Of a stretch of DNA of 64,000 nt, positions 20,955-32,600 are shown one piece after another. The DNA lies in assembly GCA_002205965.3 (NCBI GenBank), contig NADL03000594.1, positions 1,364,001 through 1,428,000 of the forward strand, written 5' to 3'. A program made the translations under genes and the position numbers. Each line of letters opens with the position of its first letter. Position 1 is the first letter of the stretch. The notes beneath the pieces were generated by a model that was not told where the DNA came from, did not search any database, and was given only the letters and a program-made list of their open reading frames with translations. This DNA comes from Kappaphycus alvarezii (Eukaryota > Rhodophyta > Florideophyceae > Gigartinales > Solieriaceae).

Positions 20955-23890
20955 GTGAAATTGATTGAAAATGTTGAAGAACTTGTCAGGGCTAGCCTTG
21001 ATCCCCGCAATTGTTACGTTTCAACGAGGCAAAACGAAGATGAGCCTAGGAATGTGGGGCACAGTACATTTATCGAGCTCGCCATTGCCAATCGACATAT
21101 CCTGCCGGAGACTTCAAAATTCTTTCACACTATTCTCGGTTCCGAGCACTCAACCTATACAGAAAACGAGCTTCGGGTTGTAGGGATGAGGGTTTCTAAT
21201 TGTCAGGTTTACTGTTCAGCAATTTTGCTAGACATAAGGGATAAGTATTCTGATATGCGGGTGAGAGACTTCTGGAACGCATACTAGGCGGCTAATTTCA
21301 AGGTAATTCCGAAGAATGTCATATTGACTCAGTTCTTCAAGACAGTAGAGATAGCTCCGAGAAAGGCAGGCAAACACCGGCCCCCCTTCGCTACCGGCGT
21401 TCTTCAACGTCTCAGAGAGTTCTGTACCTCTTTCTTATTCAGGCGGTCTCCTTAGCGAAAAAGGCGTCCGCCCCTAAGAGAAGGAGGCGGGAAACGAAGT
21501 ACAAAACTCCCTTTTCGAAGGTGGCGATTCTTGACAAACAAATAGTTCAGCGAGTGGGCTTCGGGGTGCAACTGGTAACAAATGCGTGGGATTATTTTGC
21601 TAAGTTTCTTGGATTCCCCAGTGCAAAGGTCATGGTTTTGCCCTTCATCCATCTAAGATACTCTGATATGCAGTTCGAGGCAATTGGGAAACGAACCGAT
21701 GGCTTCTCTCAAAGGGACATCAGCCATCGACTACTTTCGGATAGAAATCATACATTGATAGAGGAAGATGTCGTCTAGTGGGCGTGGAATCTACCGAAAT
21801 ATGTTGCCACCCCACTCCGCACTTTGACTACAGCGTTTTTCTCTGATCTGAACAAAGTGATGGTGAATGAGCAGTTTTACGCGATATCTGCTCCGGAATG
21901 ATTGGACGTTCTCAAGCCTTTTGGGCATAGTGCATCTAGAATGTTTCTAGAGAGATTTGACTGCATCTCAAACTCTTTCATCTCTACCATCATGGAACAC
22001 ATATCGCCACTAAGACTTCGAAGTAGTGTGGAGGTGGAAGAGGTGGCCAAACCAAAGGTAGAACCTTCTATGCTCATGGAAGAAGATTTGATTGAAGTTG
22101 CTCCCGTTGGGAAGCATTCGGAGGCTCGGGAGGCAGGGGGTCTTGAGCAGGGACAGGGTGAGACCACGGTTTCAGGAGAGAACACTGGTGGTGTTCAGCA
22201 GTCTTGTAGGGTTGGGGCAGGGTCAAGCGAAGTTGTGACGGTGGGTACCCTTCCGCCTCATGACCTTACCTCTCTCGATGACATAATGTCTCTCCAGAAG
22301 TTTGAGTCGGGAATGGATAAGCACTTTCGAATGTACAATAGTACATTTAATAACCTGGTGGAGATTGACGAGCCAATGCAAAACAATGGAGTACCTCCGA
22401 TAGGTAAATGCAGTTGGTTCTCACAGACACTCCATGTAACATACGTGCAAAGAAGAACCTAGACAACAGCTAGTACGACGTGCTCACACGTGAGGACATA
22501 GTGAACACGGCGAGGCTCATCTCCAAACTTCTACGTCCGGGAGGGCATTTCGTTATATTCTGTGCAACTGAGCAAGTTAATGGATGGAAAGAAGTGCTGG
22601 GTCGTATTGGTTCCAAGGAAGAGAATAAAACGAAGAGCAAGTCGTTTGTAGTTGAAAGGGTTCAACTACACCCCATTCGATCCCAAGGGAATCCTATGCG
22701 CAATCCGGGTCGTAGTTCCTGCTCTCTGTTTCCTGCAACAGAGCATGCAATTCATGAACTTCGAAGTAGTTATACCTATGCTGAGCAGCAGATCATGTTC
22801 AACTATGAGAAATTCAGCTACTTGCATTCAAGGTATCCGGGTTACTACAGTGCGACTGACCAGGTACCCCCTATGTCGAGGAGAGAGAAAATCCTTTGGG
22901 AAGTATCTTCCGCAGGCTGTTAAGGACATATTGAGGGTCGGATGGAGTATAGTGAAGGACGGTTATGCTGTGGAGCTGGAGAATGATGGATTTTGTGGAG
23001 GGAATCGGGTATATGTGAGTGGGAATATGGAGCAAATAGCAACGGTTGGCCTATGGATTCCGCTGACTGAGAAAATCTACCTATCGATGAGGGAGGAGTT
23101 CTTCATGGAGAATGTGAAGAAAAGACTTGGAACGGTGTTAGTTCGCTATATTGCGTCATTTCGACCGGAGGAGGCAACGTTCAAGCGTTCAGCGCGTGAT
23201 AGTAGGGAAGAAATGGTAGAGGGAGGATATATGGGAGGCGGGGAGGGAGAGGGGGAGCAGGATTGGGAATGCAAGAAGAGTAGCGGTGACTCATTTATGG
23301 AATTAGGAATCTTGAGAAGTTGTGGTATGCTTTTTGGTATTGGGGAAGTAGGGCTTAGCGGCTTGGTCCCTGTAGAATCTGTTGAGGAAAATTCGATGAA
23401 ATCGCCAGTGGACACGAGGGTTGAATGGGGGAGCGGGTTAGTTCTGACGAAGAACGTGAACGAGGCCGAGGATAGAAGAGGATGGTATGAGACCGAACAA
23501 CGGGGAGAATTTGTCGAAGGTGGAAGTTCTGAAGATAATAACGGGATGGGCGGTGTGGTTTTGTTCGTCGTCTGTGGCTCATTGAAGGAAGATACAGTGG
23601 AGGGTGACATAGACTTGATCGCGGGGTGGAACGAGTTCGAGAAACTGAACGAAAGCAAACTCTTTTGTAGTGGAAGTAGAGGAAGGCGTGGTAAAGCGGA
23701 GGAGAGAGATGATTTTGCAGACCCAGGCGATGGGAGTTGGATTGGAGGAGCTTGTTCCGACGACAAGGATATGAGAGAACTTTGGCGTTTTGGAGGGACC
23801 GAAGGTAGGAGCAGCGAATATACGTTTAATGAGTGGGAGTGGAGGACCTTGGAAGACGAGATCGTTTCGATCGGGGAAGTAATTTTCTAG
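20955..23890 (+). pseudogene. DNA methyltransferase (N6-adenine/N4-cytosine type) with unknown N-terminal region, decayed
   Basis: The first 1.5 kb (20955-22462) encodes a region I do not recognise (AIANRHILPETSKFFHTI, KQIVQRVGFGVQLVTNAWDYF), then an acidic linker. The catalytic part follows: LTDTPCNIRAKKN at 22420-22458, with DTPCN (22426-22440) in the place of the (D/N/S)PP(Y/F) motif IV. Next come YDVLTREDIVNTARLISKLLR and the strand PGGHFVIFCATEQVNGW, the pattern that follows motif IV in pfam01555-like methyltransferases. Two overlapping frames continue (FNYEKFSYLHSRYPGYY; then VKDGYAVELENDGFCGGN and VGLWIPLTEKIYLS). The last part of the open frame (23200-23890) is Gly/Glu-rich and may not be coding. 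Motif IV is altered and the reading frame is interrupted several times, so the copy is inactive. The start is undetermined. Confidence 0.5.
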
Positions 23891-24239
23891 GGTTGGAATG
23901 AAGCCTCCGACATCTTAAACGGAATTGACGACAGTGAGACGAGTTTGCTCGAGAGTGGGAGAGCCATTTTTGAGGTCAAATATCTCGAGAAGAGTGCGAC
24001 GGAGGAGGGTAGTCCGGCGGTTCTAATCTGTGAGACGATGGCGACAGTGTTTGGGGATAAGAAATCTTGCAGGGAAGAAGTTGATGTGCGAGGATTTGAG
24101 CGAAGGAATTTGTGAGCAGTGATGAGGTCGAAGAGGTTGATTTGTTTGCCATCACGGACGAAACCTGGTTTGCTGGCAGATAAGGGAAGAGGAGGTGCAG
24201 GGGACGATGAGATAATGGAGGGATCAGTAGAGAGAGAAT

Positions 24240-26517
24240 TCCAATGGTTGATAGCATAGAATCGGTCAATGGCACGGATGGTTTAGCTGTGTTCCTTGGG
24301 TCTGCGTTTGGAGTTTTGGGATTAATTTGCTTTGCGAAGAGCATAGACTTTCTCGAAAACACCTGCATCGTTGAAATGCAGACCAATAAAGCGTCTAATG
24401 TCGTCTACGATGTGATCGGGAAGGTGTAATTTAAGAGTGACAAGATTGGAGGTATGGTGGGGGCCGAGGAAATCGACAGCTGTGTGCTTGAAGGAACGGA
24501 TTTGGTTGCTGAGTGGCCCATTATATGACATAGTTATAGCACATAGTGGTGAGAACTAGATCTGATTACTTGGAGAAGACCGTGATAATAGAAGCAGCAT
24601 CGATTTAATCACAACAGCGGTCGAAGAAAGCGCCGATGAAGTGGAAGACCATGTCAAGGGCGCGGTAGTCTTTCGCTTCTATCATTCCGCTCAAGCCGTT
24701 GGAGGTCAAAAAACCGTTAATAGACTGCCCGCTTTCGAAAGCGGAGAAGTCAACGTGGAGGCCGTTAGCTGGAGATTGTTTTTCGATAGCGACAAGGATG
24801 AAGTTGGAGTGCTTGAGATCGGCAGTGCGGACGGAGTGGAGTGAACGGCCAGATTTTGTGGGGACCGACTGTGGTGAAGAGCTGTCCTGAGCTTAGTCGT
24901 TCGATGGCGGCGAGATTGATGAGTTTGAAAACGCCGAGGTGGAAGTTGTGAAGGGGTTCGGAAGGGAAGGTGTTGCATGGAGAGAGAAGTGGGGTGATGT
25001 TGAAAAAGCGGTAAAAAAGAGTGATGGGTGTTTTGCGAGGGAGAGGGAGCGAAGGGCTTGGAGGGCTTGGTCCTTGAAGTTGCGTGAGACTCTAGGCTTG
25101 CGAGCGAGTAGAGCTGTTCCGGAGTTGCGCAGGAGGGAGGAGTGCTTTTTGCGGGCTGCGAGTGTGAGCTGCTGTGATCGAGGAGGATGGGCGTGAGAAT
25201 GTAGGTGGAGTTATGAACGAGGGACCGTGTATCTATGACACTGGTGCTTGGGTTGGGTGCCGTGGGAGATGGAGAGGATATCCTTTGCCTCAGGGATGTC
25301 CGCGCAGTAGCTAGCAATGATTGGGTGGCATTGACGAACAACGCCGTTTGCATCGCGGAAGTGGAAACCGAAGAGACCGGAATTGAAGAGGGGTTGAAGG
25401 AGGGAAGACATGGATTTTTGTATGAGTTCCATTGTGGATTGGGAGGGGATGTCGGAAGAGGAATGAGGGGTGATATCTACATCTGGAGAAGAAGAGATAG
25501 GATTAGAGGAGGTTGGGAGGTAACCGAGAAGTGTAGGGTTATCAGAGATGCATTTGAGAGGAAAGGAGTCGAACAAGTTGAGTAGTGTGGTGTAGAGGGG
25601 ACAGGAGGTGATGGAGGAAGATTTGAGAGAGGTAGAGGACTTGTAGGAGTAGATTTTGATGAGGCCTATGAAGGAGTCGATACTGGTGGTGTGAGGGAGA
25701 TGCTAGATGATGTTATCCTCGGGGGACTCCATGATTGCGGTCTTGAGTGTGGATACGACTTGAGAGCCGAGGGTGGCGGCCATTGGATGTGCGAAAGCGG
25801 GGAGCCGGACGCCGTTTGTTGGGAGATGGGGTGGAAGAAGATTTTCTTGAAGTATGCGAGAGCGAGCTGTTGTTTGAGGACTTGAATTGCGATCTTCAGG
25901 AAGATGGTGGCGGAGAAACCTTTGCGGGGATCGGAGATAGTAGAGGGGATTAAACCGATAGTACTGATTCTCTGGTGGAAAACATTTGTTTGGAGCTCTA
26001 GGCATTGCTTTTACGTGGAGACAGAACTCTGGAAGTTTGATTTGGAGAAGTGGTGATCGTTGAGAAGAGAGATGATCTCGTCTGCTTTTCGTTGACCAAG
26101 CTTGGAGGCGATAGAGGAGATTTATAGAATCTCTAAATGGGGGCTGTTGAGAAGAGAGGTGGACAAAGGAGGAGGAGAAGGGGCGGGAGAGGAGGGGGAA
26201 GCGAGAGGAACGGAGGCGGTGGCGATGTGAAGTGCGTCTTGGATGTGAAGGGAGATTGAATGCTGGTCGTGGTGGTAGGAGTCGTGGTCAGCAAGAGGGA
26301 CGTTTTCGGAAGGGAGGTGTGAGGTAGGAGGGTGTGGGGGGAGTTGTGAAATGGATTTGTGGCACATTGTGCGAGGAGGGAAGTTGGGTTGATTACCGCC
26401 ATGGGAGAGGAAATACTTGTTGGTGGAGAAGCGATGAGGACACCTCCTCTGGTGGTTCTGGACTGCAGGGATGGTTAGGGCGAAGAAAGAGCAACTATTG
26501 AAGTAGCAGAAAGGCAT
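24240..26517 (-). pseudogene. KDZ/Plavaka-like transposase remnant
   Basis: From an ATG at 26517 the reading begins MPFCYFNSC...IPAVQNHQRRC, a Cys/His cluster resembling the N-terminal zinc finger of Plavaka-type transposases. At 25570-25240 it reads ELIQKSMSSLLQPLFNSG, LFGFHFRDANGVVRQCHPII and ASYCADIPEAKDILS, the characteristic block in which a PIxASYxxDxPE strand precedes a Cys-rich element. At 24846-24615 it reads HSVRTADLKHSNFILVAI and LSGMIEAKDYRALDMVFHFI, comparable to the region preceding the last catalytic residues. A further piece lies at 24531-24322 (KLHLPDHIVDDIRRFIGLHF). Multiple frame changes and stops separate the pieces. The catalytic triad cannot be identified with confidence. 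The opposite strand has long purine-rich frames that look like shadows. Confidence 0.5.
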
Positions 26518-27044
26518 GGTTGACGAAGGAGAGATTGTGGGGAAGAAGATGATGGGGAATGTAGGGGAAGAGAAGATATGGCGCAAGCATAGCACGCTAA
26601 AGGTAAGGATGGTGTAGACGAATATGGAATGCACGCGAGACTGAGTAATGGAGTGGTGTCGTTTATCCTGCCAGGTCTTGTGGGGATCGTAACGCAACTG
26701 GTACAGATTAGAAAATTGTCATGTTTCTATTTTAAATGTCAATTCCGAACTGCGTACTGTTAGCAATTTTTTGATGTAGCGAGCTGAATAGCTTTTCTGA
26801 ACAGCTCAGAGGATCTACTTAGCTCCCATAATCCATCCAGAAATTTCATGTAGACTGCGAAAAGAGAAAGATGTATGCTAGTTAACTCTCCGAATAAACT
26901 AGAACAAACTGCAGATATGTGCTAGTTTCTATTTCCATACAAACTAGCTCTAATGAATAAATGGAAGTATTTTCGGAAATTGAATCGTCCAAATGTAGAT
27001 AAACTCACTGTTTTTCGGTCATTTCTGTTCTTCCTTTTTTGAAC
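26518..27044. other. Non-coding right end of insert with repeated CTAGTT words
   Basis: AT-rich, without a gene. GCTAGTT at about 26878, AAACTAGAAC at 26897, GCTAGTTTC at 26918 and CAAACTAGC at 26935 occur within 70 bases in both orientations, then once more at the border (27045-27054). Clusters of short subterminal motifs that bind the transposase are typical of large cut-and-paste elements. Confidence 0.45.
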
Positions 27045-27054
27045 ACCAAACTAG
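27045..27054. repeat. Candidate terminal inverted repeat, right end of insert
   Basis: ACCAAACTAG, the inverted counterpart of 18432-18441 with one mismatch. The DIRS-type coding remnant resumes directly to its right. Confidence 0.4.
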
Positions 27055-28797
27055 AATTCCCAGAACATCGAAGAAGTCCCCACGCTCCACCCATAGTCCG
27101 CTAGCAACGACACAGCCTCTTCACCGCCTTCCGTTACAGTTATTCCCGTCCCCTCAGTTGTTAGACTCATCACCACCGACCTCAGCCCTTTCATCCACAC
27201 CATCTTCAGTCCGTCATAGCTATGACTATCCCCCAACCCCCTGCCTCGCGCTCTCGTCCGTCCCGCAGTTTCCCGCCGCCAGCTTCCAGCGTTACCATTT
27301 TTGACGCCAAGTCGCGCAAGCGCGCGAACCATGGCTGTGCCGGCCATCTCGGCGCCAATAGCACCCCTTTCCCTTGCTCGGCCTTCAGTTTGCGCACAAC
27401 TAATGGAAGCATATCCGCTGGCGGGTTGTACAATCGTGCCACCCGGTCGCCTCAGTACTCCTGCATCTGGGTTTCCAGGTATTTCACCCGCGCAACCAAA
27501 GTCTCCCCCAAGGGTCGCACTCCAAAGGCCACCCCGTCCAACCCGTACTCCTCCTGCACCGACCGCACTATCCCCTCTGTCGCGGCGATATCCCCCGGAT
27601 CCCATGTCCGGCTCAATGCGTAGGTGAACCGGTTCACCGCAGAGGGTATCCATCGCGCTTCTAATCGAACCCCCAACACCCGGAGTAGCACCTCCAGCCG
27701 ACGTAGTTCTGCCATCATCTCCTCCGAAGACGAAAACATCGCGTTGAGCACGTACACTACCACCTGATTGTCCTCGTATAGCAATAATTTCTTCACCTCC
27801 GGGTCCGACACGTAGGCCGCAAAGTGCCGATGAATCAACAACCGTACCGCGCGTAACTCCCTCAAAGTAATCGATTGCGCGCGATCGCTCGCACCCCACA
27901 GCCCGCGCCCCTCCCACAAACCCGACGACCCTCCTCTCTCGTCTAACCCCAGTTTCCCACCATAATCGGGTCTGCTACATCGCTGTGCATCTTCAGGTCT
28001 GGCGGTATTCGCACGAGATCCCTCCCATCTTCGCGAGTCAAAGAACGCCAGTACGCGAGATACCTCAAGCTCTGCCGACACAGCCGCAACCTGTCCACAG
28101 ATGCCCTCTCAAGGCAAAGCTTGGCCAGATGCGTCGCGGCCTCAACCCCCATCTTCGATGTAAGCGTCTCTCTCGCTGTCCTGTACGACTCCTAGAAGAC
28201 AGCACCCTTCCCTTGCTCCACAATAAATGCCATCTGACGCGCTGTCTTCAATCATTGTTCAGTGATATCCCGAAAGTACTGCGCCCGCATACTCAACACC
28301 TCCAACGTTGCTTTGTTGGACAACTCAGCCAGCGCCAAGAAGCAACCCATCTCTTCCGCCGAAATCGCCTCCTTTCTCGCCATTTCCAATTCCATCGCCG
28401 TCATATCCGCCCAGACTCCCGCCGCATTCACATATTCCCATTCTTTCGCGGACCGTTGATCTTTGGCTCGAAATTCGGAATGTAACGCGTCCGCTGGAGG
28501 CTTGAAATACTTCATGTGCGTTATAGGCACATGAGGACCTTGCTCGAACATGCTTCCTTCCCCTACCAACCTCGAAGCGTTGATCTCCGTCACCACCTTG
28601 CCAAAGTCCCTACGTCCAGGCTTGAGTGTCGACCATGCCACACATACACGCGCGAAACTGTCTCCGACGCCGCCCGCCGAACTCGACTTAGCGATACCGT
28701 CGCCCTGGTTCATATTACTGTCAGCTATGCTCCGAAGCACCCTGTGATGTTCTTGATAGAAGATATCGCCGCCCTCACTCGTAGTGGGGGAATTTCT

Positions 28798-28956
28798 GAC
28801 AAAGAAATAGACATGAAGGAAAGCGATCGACTTGCCGGCACAACATGCACGCGCCTAAATACGCCCCCCGGTGCGCTCGGCCCTGTGACAGCTCATCCCC
28901 ACATACTCGCTGCTCCCTTCAGATCTTCACACGTATACAAACGTGTACACTGGTAC
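28798..28956. repeat. Terminal direct repeat of DIRS-type element, right copy
   Basis: Direct counterpart of 17302-17461: same orientation, 159 bp, with identical first 19 bases and identical end (CTGGTACG). It directly precedes, in element orientation, the gag-like ORF at 28740-28252. Confidence 0.7.
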
Positions 28957-29059
28957 GTACAGTCCAAATGTGCAACGTTGCAAAGTACTTTAAATTAAGT
29001 TGGAATTGGGTGACTAAGCTCTGTGTGTTGCGGTGCGAGACAAATTTCGTATGCTGCAT

Positions 29060-29640
29060 GTTGATCAGATGGAGTAGCTAAGCTTCTGATACAGGCGAGT
29101 CTTCACTCCTCCCGTAGAGCATCCGCTACGAGACGCTACTGCTGCCGCGTATGTCTCTATAACCTTGGATGTTTCTAAAGAGGGTGATCCTCCCGAGTCG
29201 AAGGCTAGTGGTACAAAATTCCATCCTATCCTTGATTTTCCCGGCATTGGCTCGCCTAGAATCGCTACCACCTTCGTAGCTACGTCCCTCTTCTTCCGCT
29301 TTTCTGTTGCGTTTGCAACAGATCGCGCTTCCCGTGCTGCAATTGACTTATAGATCTCTTGGAATGGGGATGATTAAGTCACGTCATAAGTCACTGGGAG
29401 AGGGGACTGGCTGTTTCTTGAATCAGACTTTGGGTGCACCAGAATGTCTGCGGGTCTCGCGTTCAGTCCAGTAAGTAGGTACTTCACTTCGTAATGAACG
29501 CTGACTCCTGCTGCCTTGAACAGCTCCCGGTCAAGTACCTTTACCATCGCTGTGTGACGTTTGGTCCATCCGAGACCTTTGTTGCATAAGTCTGCTGCAT
29601 GGTCTCCTAGAAAGTCCATGGGCCTGTTTCACTCCGCACA
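29060..29640 (-). mobile_element. LINE 3' fragment (minus strand), knuckle and endonuclease
   Basis: Read leftward: FLGDHAADLCNKGLGWTKRH (knuckle, with the GDHA...C...H pattern), ARPADILVHP and YDVT from 29619 to about 29380, then NFVPLAFDSGGSPS from about 29215. RPADI, DVT and F-PLAFDS are the conserved endonuclease blocks in the second LINE lineage of this window; the copies at 46.4 and 47.5 kb have RPADILVHPP and RPANILFHPP. The 5' part is missing, and a stop separates the two segments. It lies between the right DIRS repeat and the copia remnant. Confidence 0.7.
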
Positions 29641-29649
29641 CCGCAGCGG

Positions 29650-32600
29650 AGCAGCGTCATCAAACACGTGCACTCCTAGATGAGTAATCATCTTTACTTC
29701 ATGTATTATAAAAAAACTCCCAGATGGCGACGGAGCATTGTTGTCCTTATCTCGTCGCTGTGCCGTATTACAAACGCTCTTTATATTGATGTACTGGACA
29801 GAATTTTACTACAGTATGGCGACCCGGAGCATGCTCAAAAATTAAAGATCTCGAAAGAATCATTTTTTCGCATTAGCCAATTGAACCGAAGAAATACAAA
29901 AGCCGTGTACCAGGCGCCATTTGGGTACCAGTATCCCAAGACTTGGCCCCATTTTCAGAATCTAAACTGTACAATAAATATACAGACCAGTCACTCCCTA
30001 GTTTGTCTATCCGTCATAGCACAGAGGCACACTTTGTCCTCATACAGTATGAGGACAGCTTCAGTTGCATTTTTGTAAAGAGTCAGAATTGAAAAGAATT
30101 CACCGGCTTTTTTATCACTCGCATCCGCTGAGAATATGCAAAATGATGAAGCAGGCCAAAGATCCTCAAGCGACACCAGAGACGCTTAAGGAACTCCAAA
30201 AAGTTACTGATTATTGTGATGTATGTCAAAGTATTTCGAACCAACCTGGTTGTTTCCGCGTCGCATTGCCAAGCGAAGACGATTTCTTTAACCGAACTTT
30301 GCTTATGGATCTTATGTACTTGGAAATCATGCACGTTCTACACATGTTTTGCAAGGATGCGTTGTTCAGTGCTGCAGTATTCTTCGATGGAGAGTCAGCA
30401 AACAATGTATGGACAGCTTCAGTCCGTCAATGGGTTACAAAGTACTTTGATTACTAGAAAGAAATTCCCACTGAGAGTGGACCGCAATTCGATAGTGAAA
30501 GGTGGCGCCACTTGCTGCAAGCGAGTGGGATATAACGCTTGGACTCAGGTATCGATAGCCATAATACTATTGCGTTCGGTGAAAAGTACCAAGACTTCCT
30601 CCGAAGAATATATCGTAAGGTTCGAATGGAGCACCAAAAGAGTTCGAAAGACTACTGTATTTCTCTATCTGTTCATACCATGAATAACACTGCCGGAACA
30701 GGTGTTTTGTTACCTACTAACCTCGTGTTTGGAGTCGTTCTACGACTCCCGCTAGGATTCCCAGATCTTCCCGAACAGCGAATGAAAGCATTACAGAATG
30801 CTCGCTCTGAGATGTATAAGGCTGTTGCTTCCTCCCGCATTCGCACTGCTCTTAATCGTCACTTCCCTATTGCATCAGACTGCGAGACTAGGATTGGATC
30901 TCAAGTCCTTTTCTATCGTGAAAATGTGAAAGCATGAGGAGGCCCACAGAAGATTATTGCAAGAAATGAAAAAAATCTTTGGATCAGTATCCATAACGAC
31001 CTTAAAAGAGTTTCAATTGACAAAGTATATGATTATATAACGGACCCGGATCATGAGAGGCAAGAAGCAGATACTGTCTTTGACCGAGTGTTCTCGGGCG
31101 AAAATTTTCTTGCATCCGTTCAAGAGAGAATTTGTAAAGTTCGGGTCAAAATCGAGGGAGCAAATGATGTCTTAGAGACACCAAGCCTACCATATATCAT
31201 GGAGAAAGTCCCTGCTGCTGACCAAAGATCCAACTACGCCGTATTAGAAACAGCCAAACGCAATGATATTCAGGGTCTCTCTAATCGTAAGGTCTGGGAA
31301 GTCTTCAATATTTCGTCTCTTCCCCCGAATGAAAACAATATCGGTGGAAGATCTGAACTTACGCTAAAGAATACAGGTATAGGCCGTCAGACGGCCAAAG
31401 CACGTTTCGTTGGACAAGGCTACAAACACTACATGAAAGAGTTTATAGTTCATAGGTGCACAATGCCACACCAGAGCTCTACCAAAAAAATCCTTTCAGT
31501 ATCCGCCATTCATAATTACCGCCTCGCAATGATTTATTTCGTTCAAGCTTACCTCCATGCGAGAAAAAAGATGAGTCGTGATATATATGTTAAGATCCGC
31601 GAGGCCGATCAAAAGCTTTTCAACATCGTGGGAGATCAAGTACTAAAGCTAAAAAGCTTCTATATGATATCTGTGATTCTGGTGACTACTGGAGCTACTC
31701 TCGAATTCTTTATCAAGAACGAACTAGGAATGCTACCACTCCCCGGAGATCCGTCTCTTAGCATAAAACAAGGTACTGATGGTACTGTTGGACTTTTTAG
31801 AGCCTATGACGACGATTATAGTTTTGCTGGAAATGAAAATTTTGATAAGCTCATTGAACTTACGGCCCGTTCGTTTGAGTCAAAAACTATTGAGTATGGC
31901 AATCTTGAGTTCGTAGGAATCCATATTGAAACTGAAAAATAGATTGATATTCAGATAACGTTCTACACCCATCAGCCAGAATATCTTGCCAAGCTCAGAA
32001 TAATTATAAAAGATTCTACCTTTGAACTCTTTCGCTCCATCCGAGACGCATTCAGTTAGCTATCACACACTCGTCCGGAGATATGCTGTGAGGTCAATCG
32101 CGCAGCACAAGTAACCGTTTGGACTTTCGGAAAGAAGTCCATCGACGAGCTTAAAATATCCATAAGCTATGTGAAAGATGTTAAAAACATCGGTCTCAAG
32201 TATCTCCAGCTCTATTTCAACTCCCTGCTTATTCGTACTTCTGAAGATGCATCGTTTGCGACAAACACAGATCTTACTTCGCAGCTAGTGTTTATCATTT
32301 TGCTTTGTGATAACGTAGATAGCTGTCATGTTTTGAACTATAGCAGCCGCAAGTCTCGGCCAGTCGTACGGTCTATCATGGCTGGAGAATTTTACGCATT
32401 CTCCGGTGCATTTGATGTCTCTTACATATTGAAACAAGACTTAGAGCGCATCTTACGCCGTAAGATACCTCTAAAACTGTTCACAGACTCGAAGCAAATT
32501 TTCGATGTCGTTACCCGCTCTTCGCATACAATAGAGAAACGTTTAATTTTTGACTTCGCTGCTGCGCACGAAGCCTACAACAAGTTCCAAATATCAAATG

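Larger units (their letters stand above)
18432..27054. mobile_element. Composite insert: candidate DNA transposon carrying ParB-like, methyltransferase and KDZ/Plavaka-like genes
   Basis: This 8.6-kb block separates the two halves of the DIRS-type element. It holds a ParB-like gene (18461-20056, minus), a palindrome-rich divergent spacer, a methyltransferase gene (about 20955-23890, plus) and a KDZ/Plavaka-like transposase (about 26517-24240, minus). Its borders carry a short inverted match, CTAGTTTCGT at 18432-18441 and its counterpart ACCAAACTAG at 27045-27054. Further CTAGTT/AACTAG words cluster inside the right end (26876, 26900, 26920, 26938). That all three genes moved as one unit is inferred; two nested insertions would look similar. 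No convincing target duplication is visible unless the palindrome CTAG itself is the duplicated site. Confidence 0.45.
17302..28956 (-). mobile_element. DIRS-type (tyrosine recombinase) retroelement fossil, split by a large insertion
   Basis: The element reads right to left. Parts seen: an unidentified gag-like ORF at 28740-28252; the tail of the reverse transcriptase plus RNase H at about 28150-27452 (IPPDLKMHSD, SITLRELRAVRLLIHRH, LLYEDNQVVVYV, RWIPSAVNRFTYALSR); the connection region conserved after RNase H in DIRS elements at 27442-27206 (APRWPAQPWFARL); then, beyond a foreign insert of about 8.6 kb, the tyrosine recombinase at about 18430-17644 (KWLTFFDDEGRDPLPGE, DVTVDDEGILRARIEQRKGK). 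Most of the reverse transcriptase is gone. The element is broken in several further places and is clearly a fossil. Terminal direct repeats of 160 bp lie at 17302-17461 and 28798-28956. The RNase H motifs make the DIRS assignment strong. That the recombinase belongs to the same copy is inferred from order, strand and repeats. Confidence 0.7.

Noticed and set aside
22420-22923. Methyltransferase as the DIRS element's own methylase domain
   Set aside because: DIRS methylase domains lie on the same strand between RNase H and recombinase; this one is on the opposite strand next to a ParB-like gene.
23146-23766. 206-codon minus-strand Ser/Pro-rich frame
   Set aside because: A by-product of the purine-rich plus strand; no domain, and similar Ser/Pro-rich shadows occur opposite every purine-rich stretch here.
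18461-23890. Bacterial contamination as source of ParB and methylase
   Set aside because: The block lies inside a eukaryotic retroelement, lacks bacterial gene starts, and the ParB-like protein has acidic and basic extensions unlike bacterial forms.
27051-27917. 288-codon minus-strand frame rich in Gly and Arg
   Set aside because: It overlaps the RNase H frame, which has clear conserved motifs. Composition and lack of motifs mark it as a shadow.
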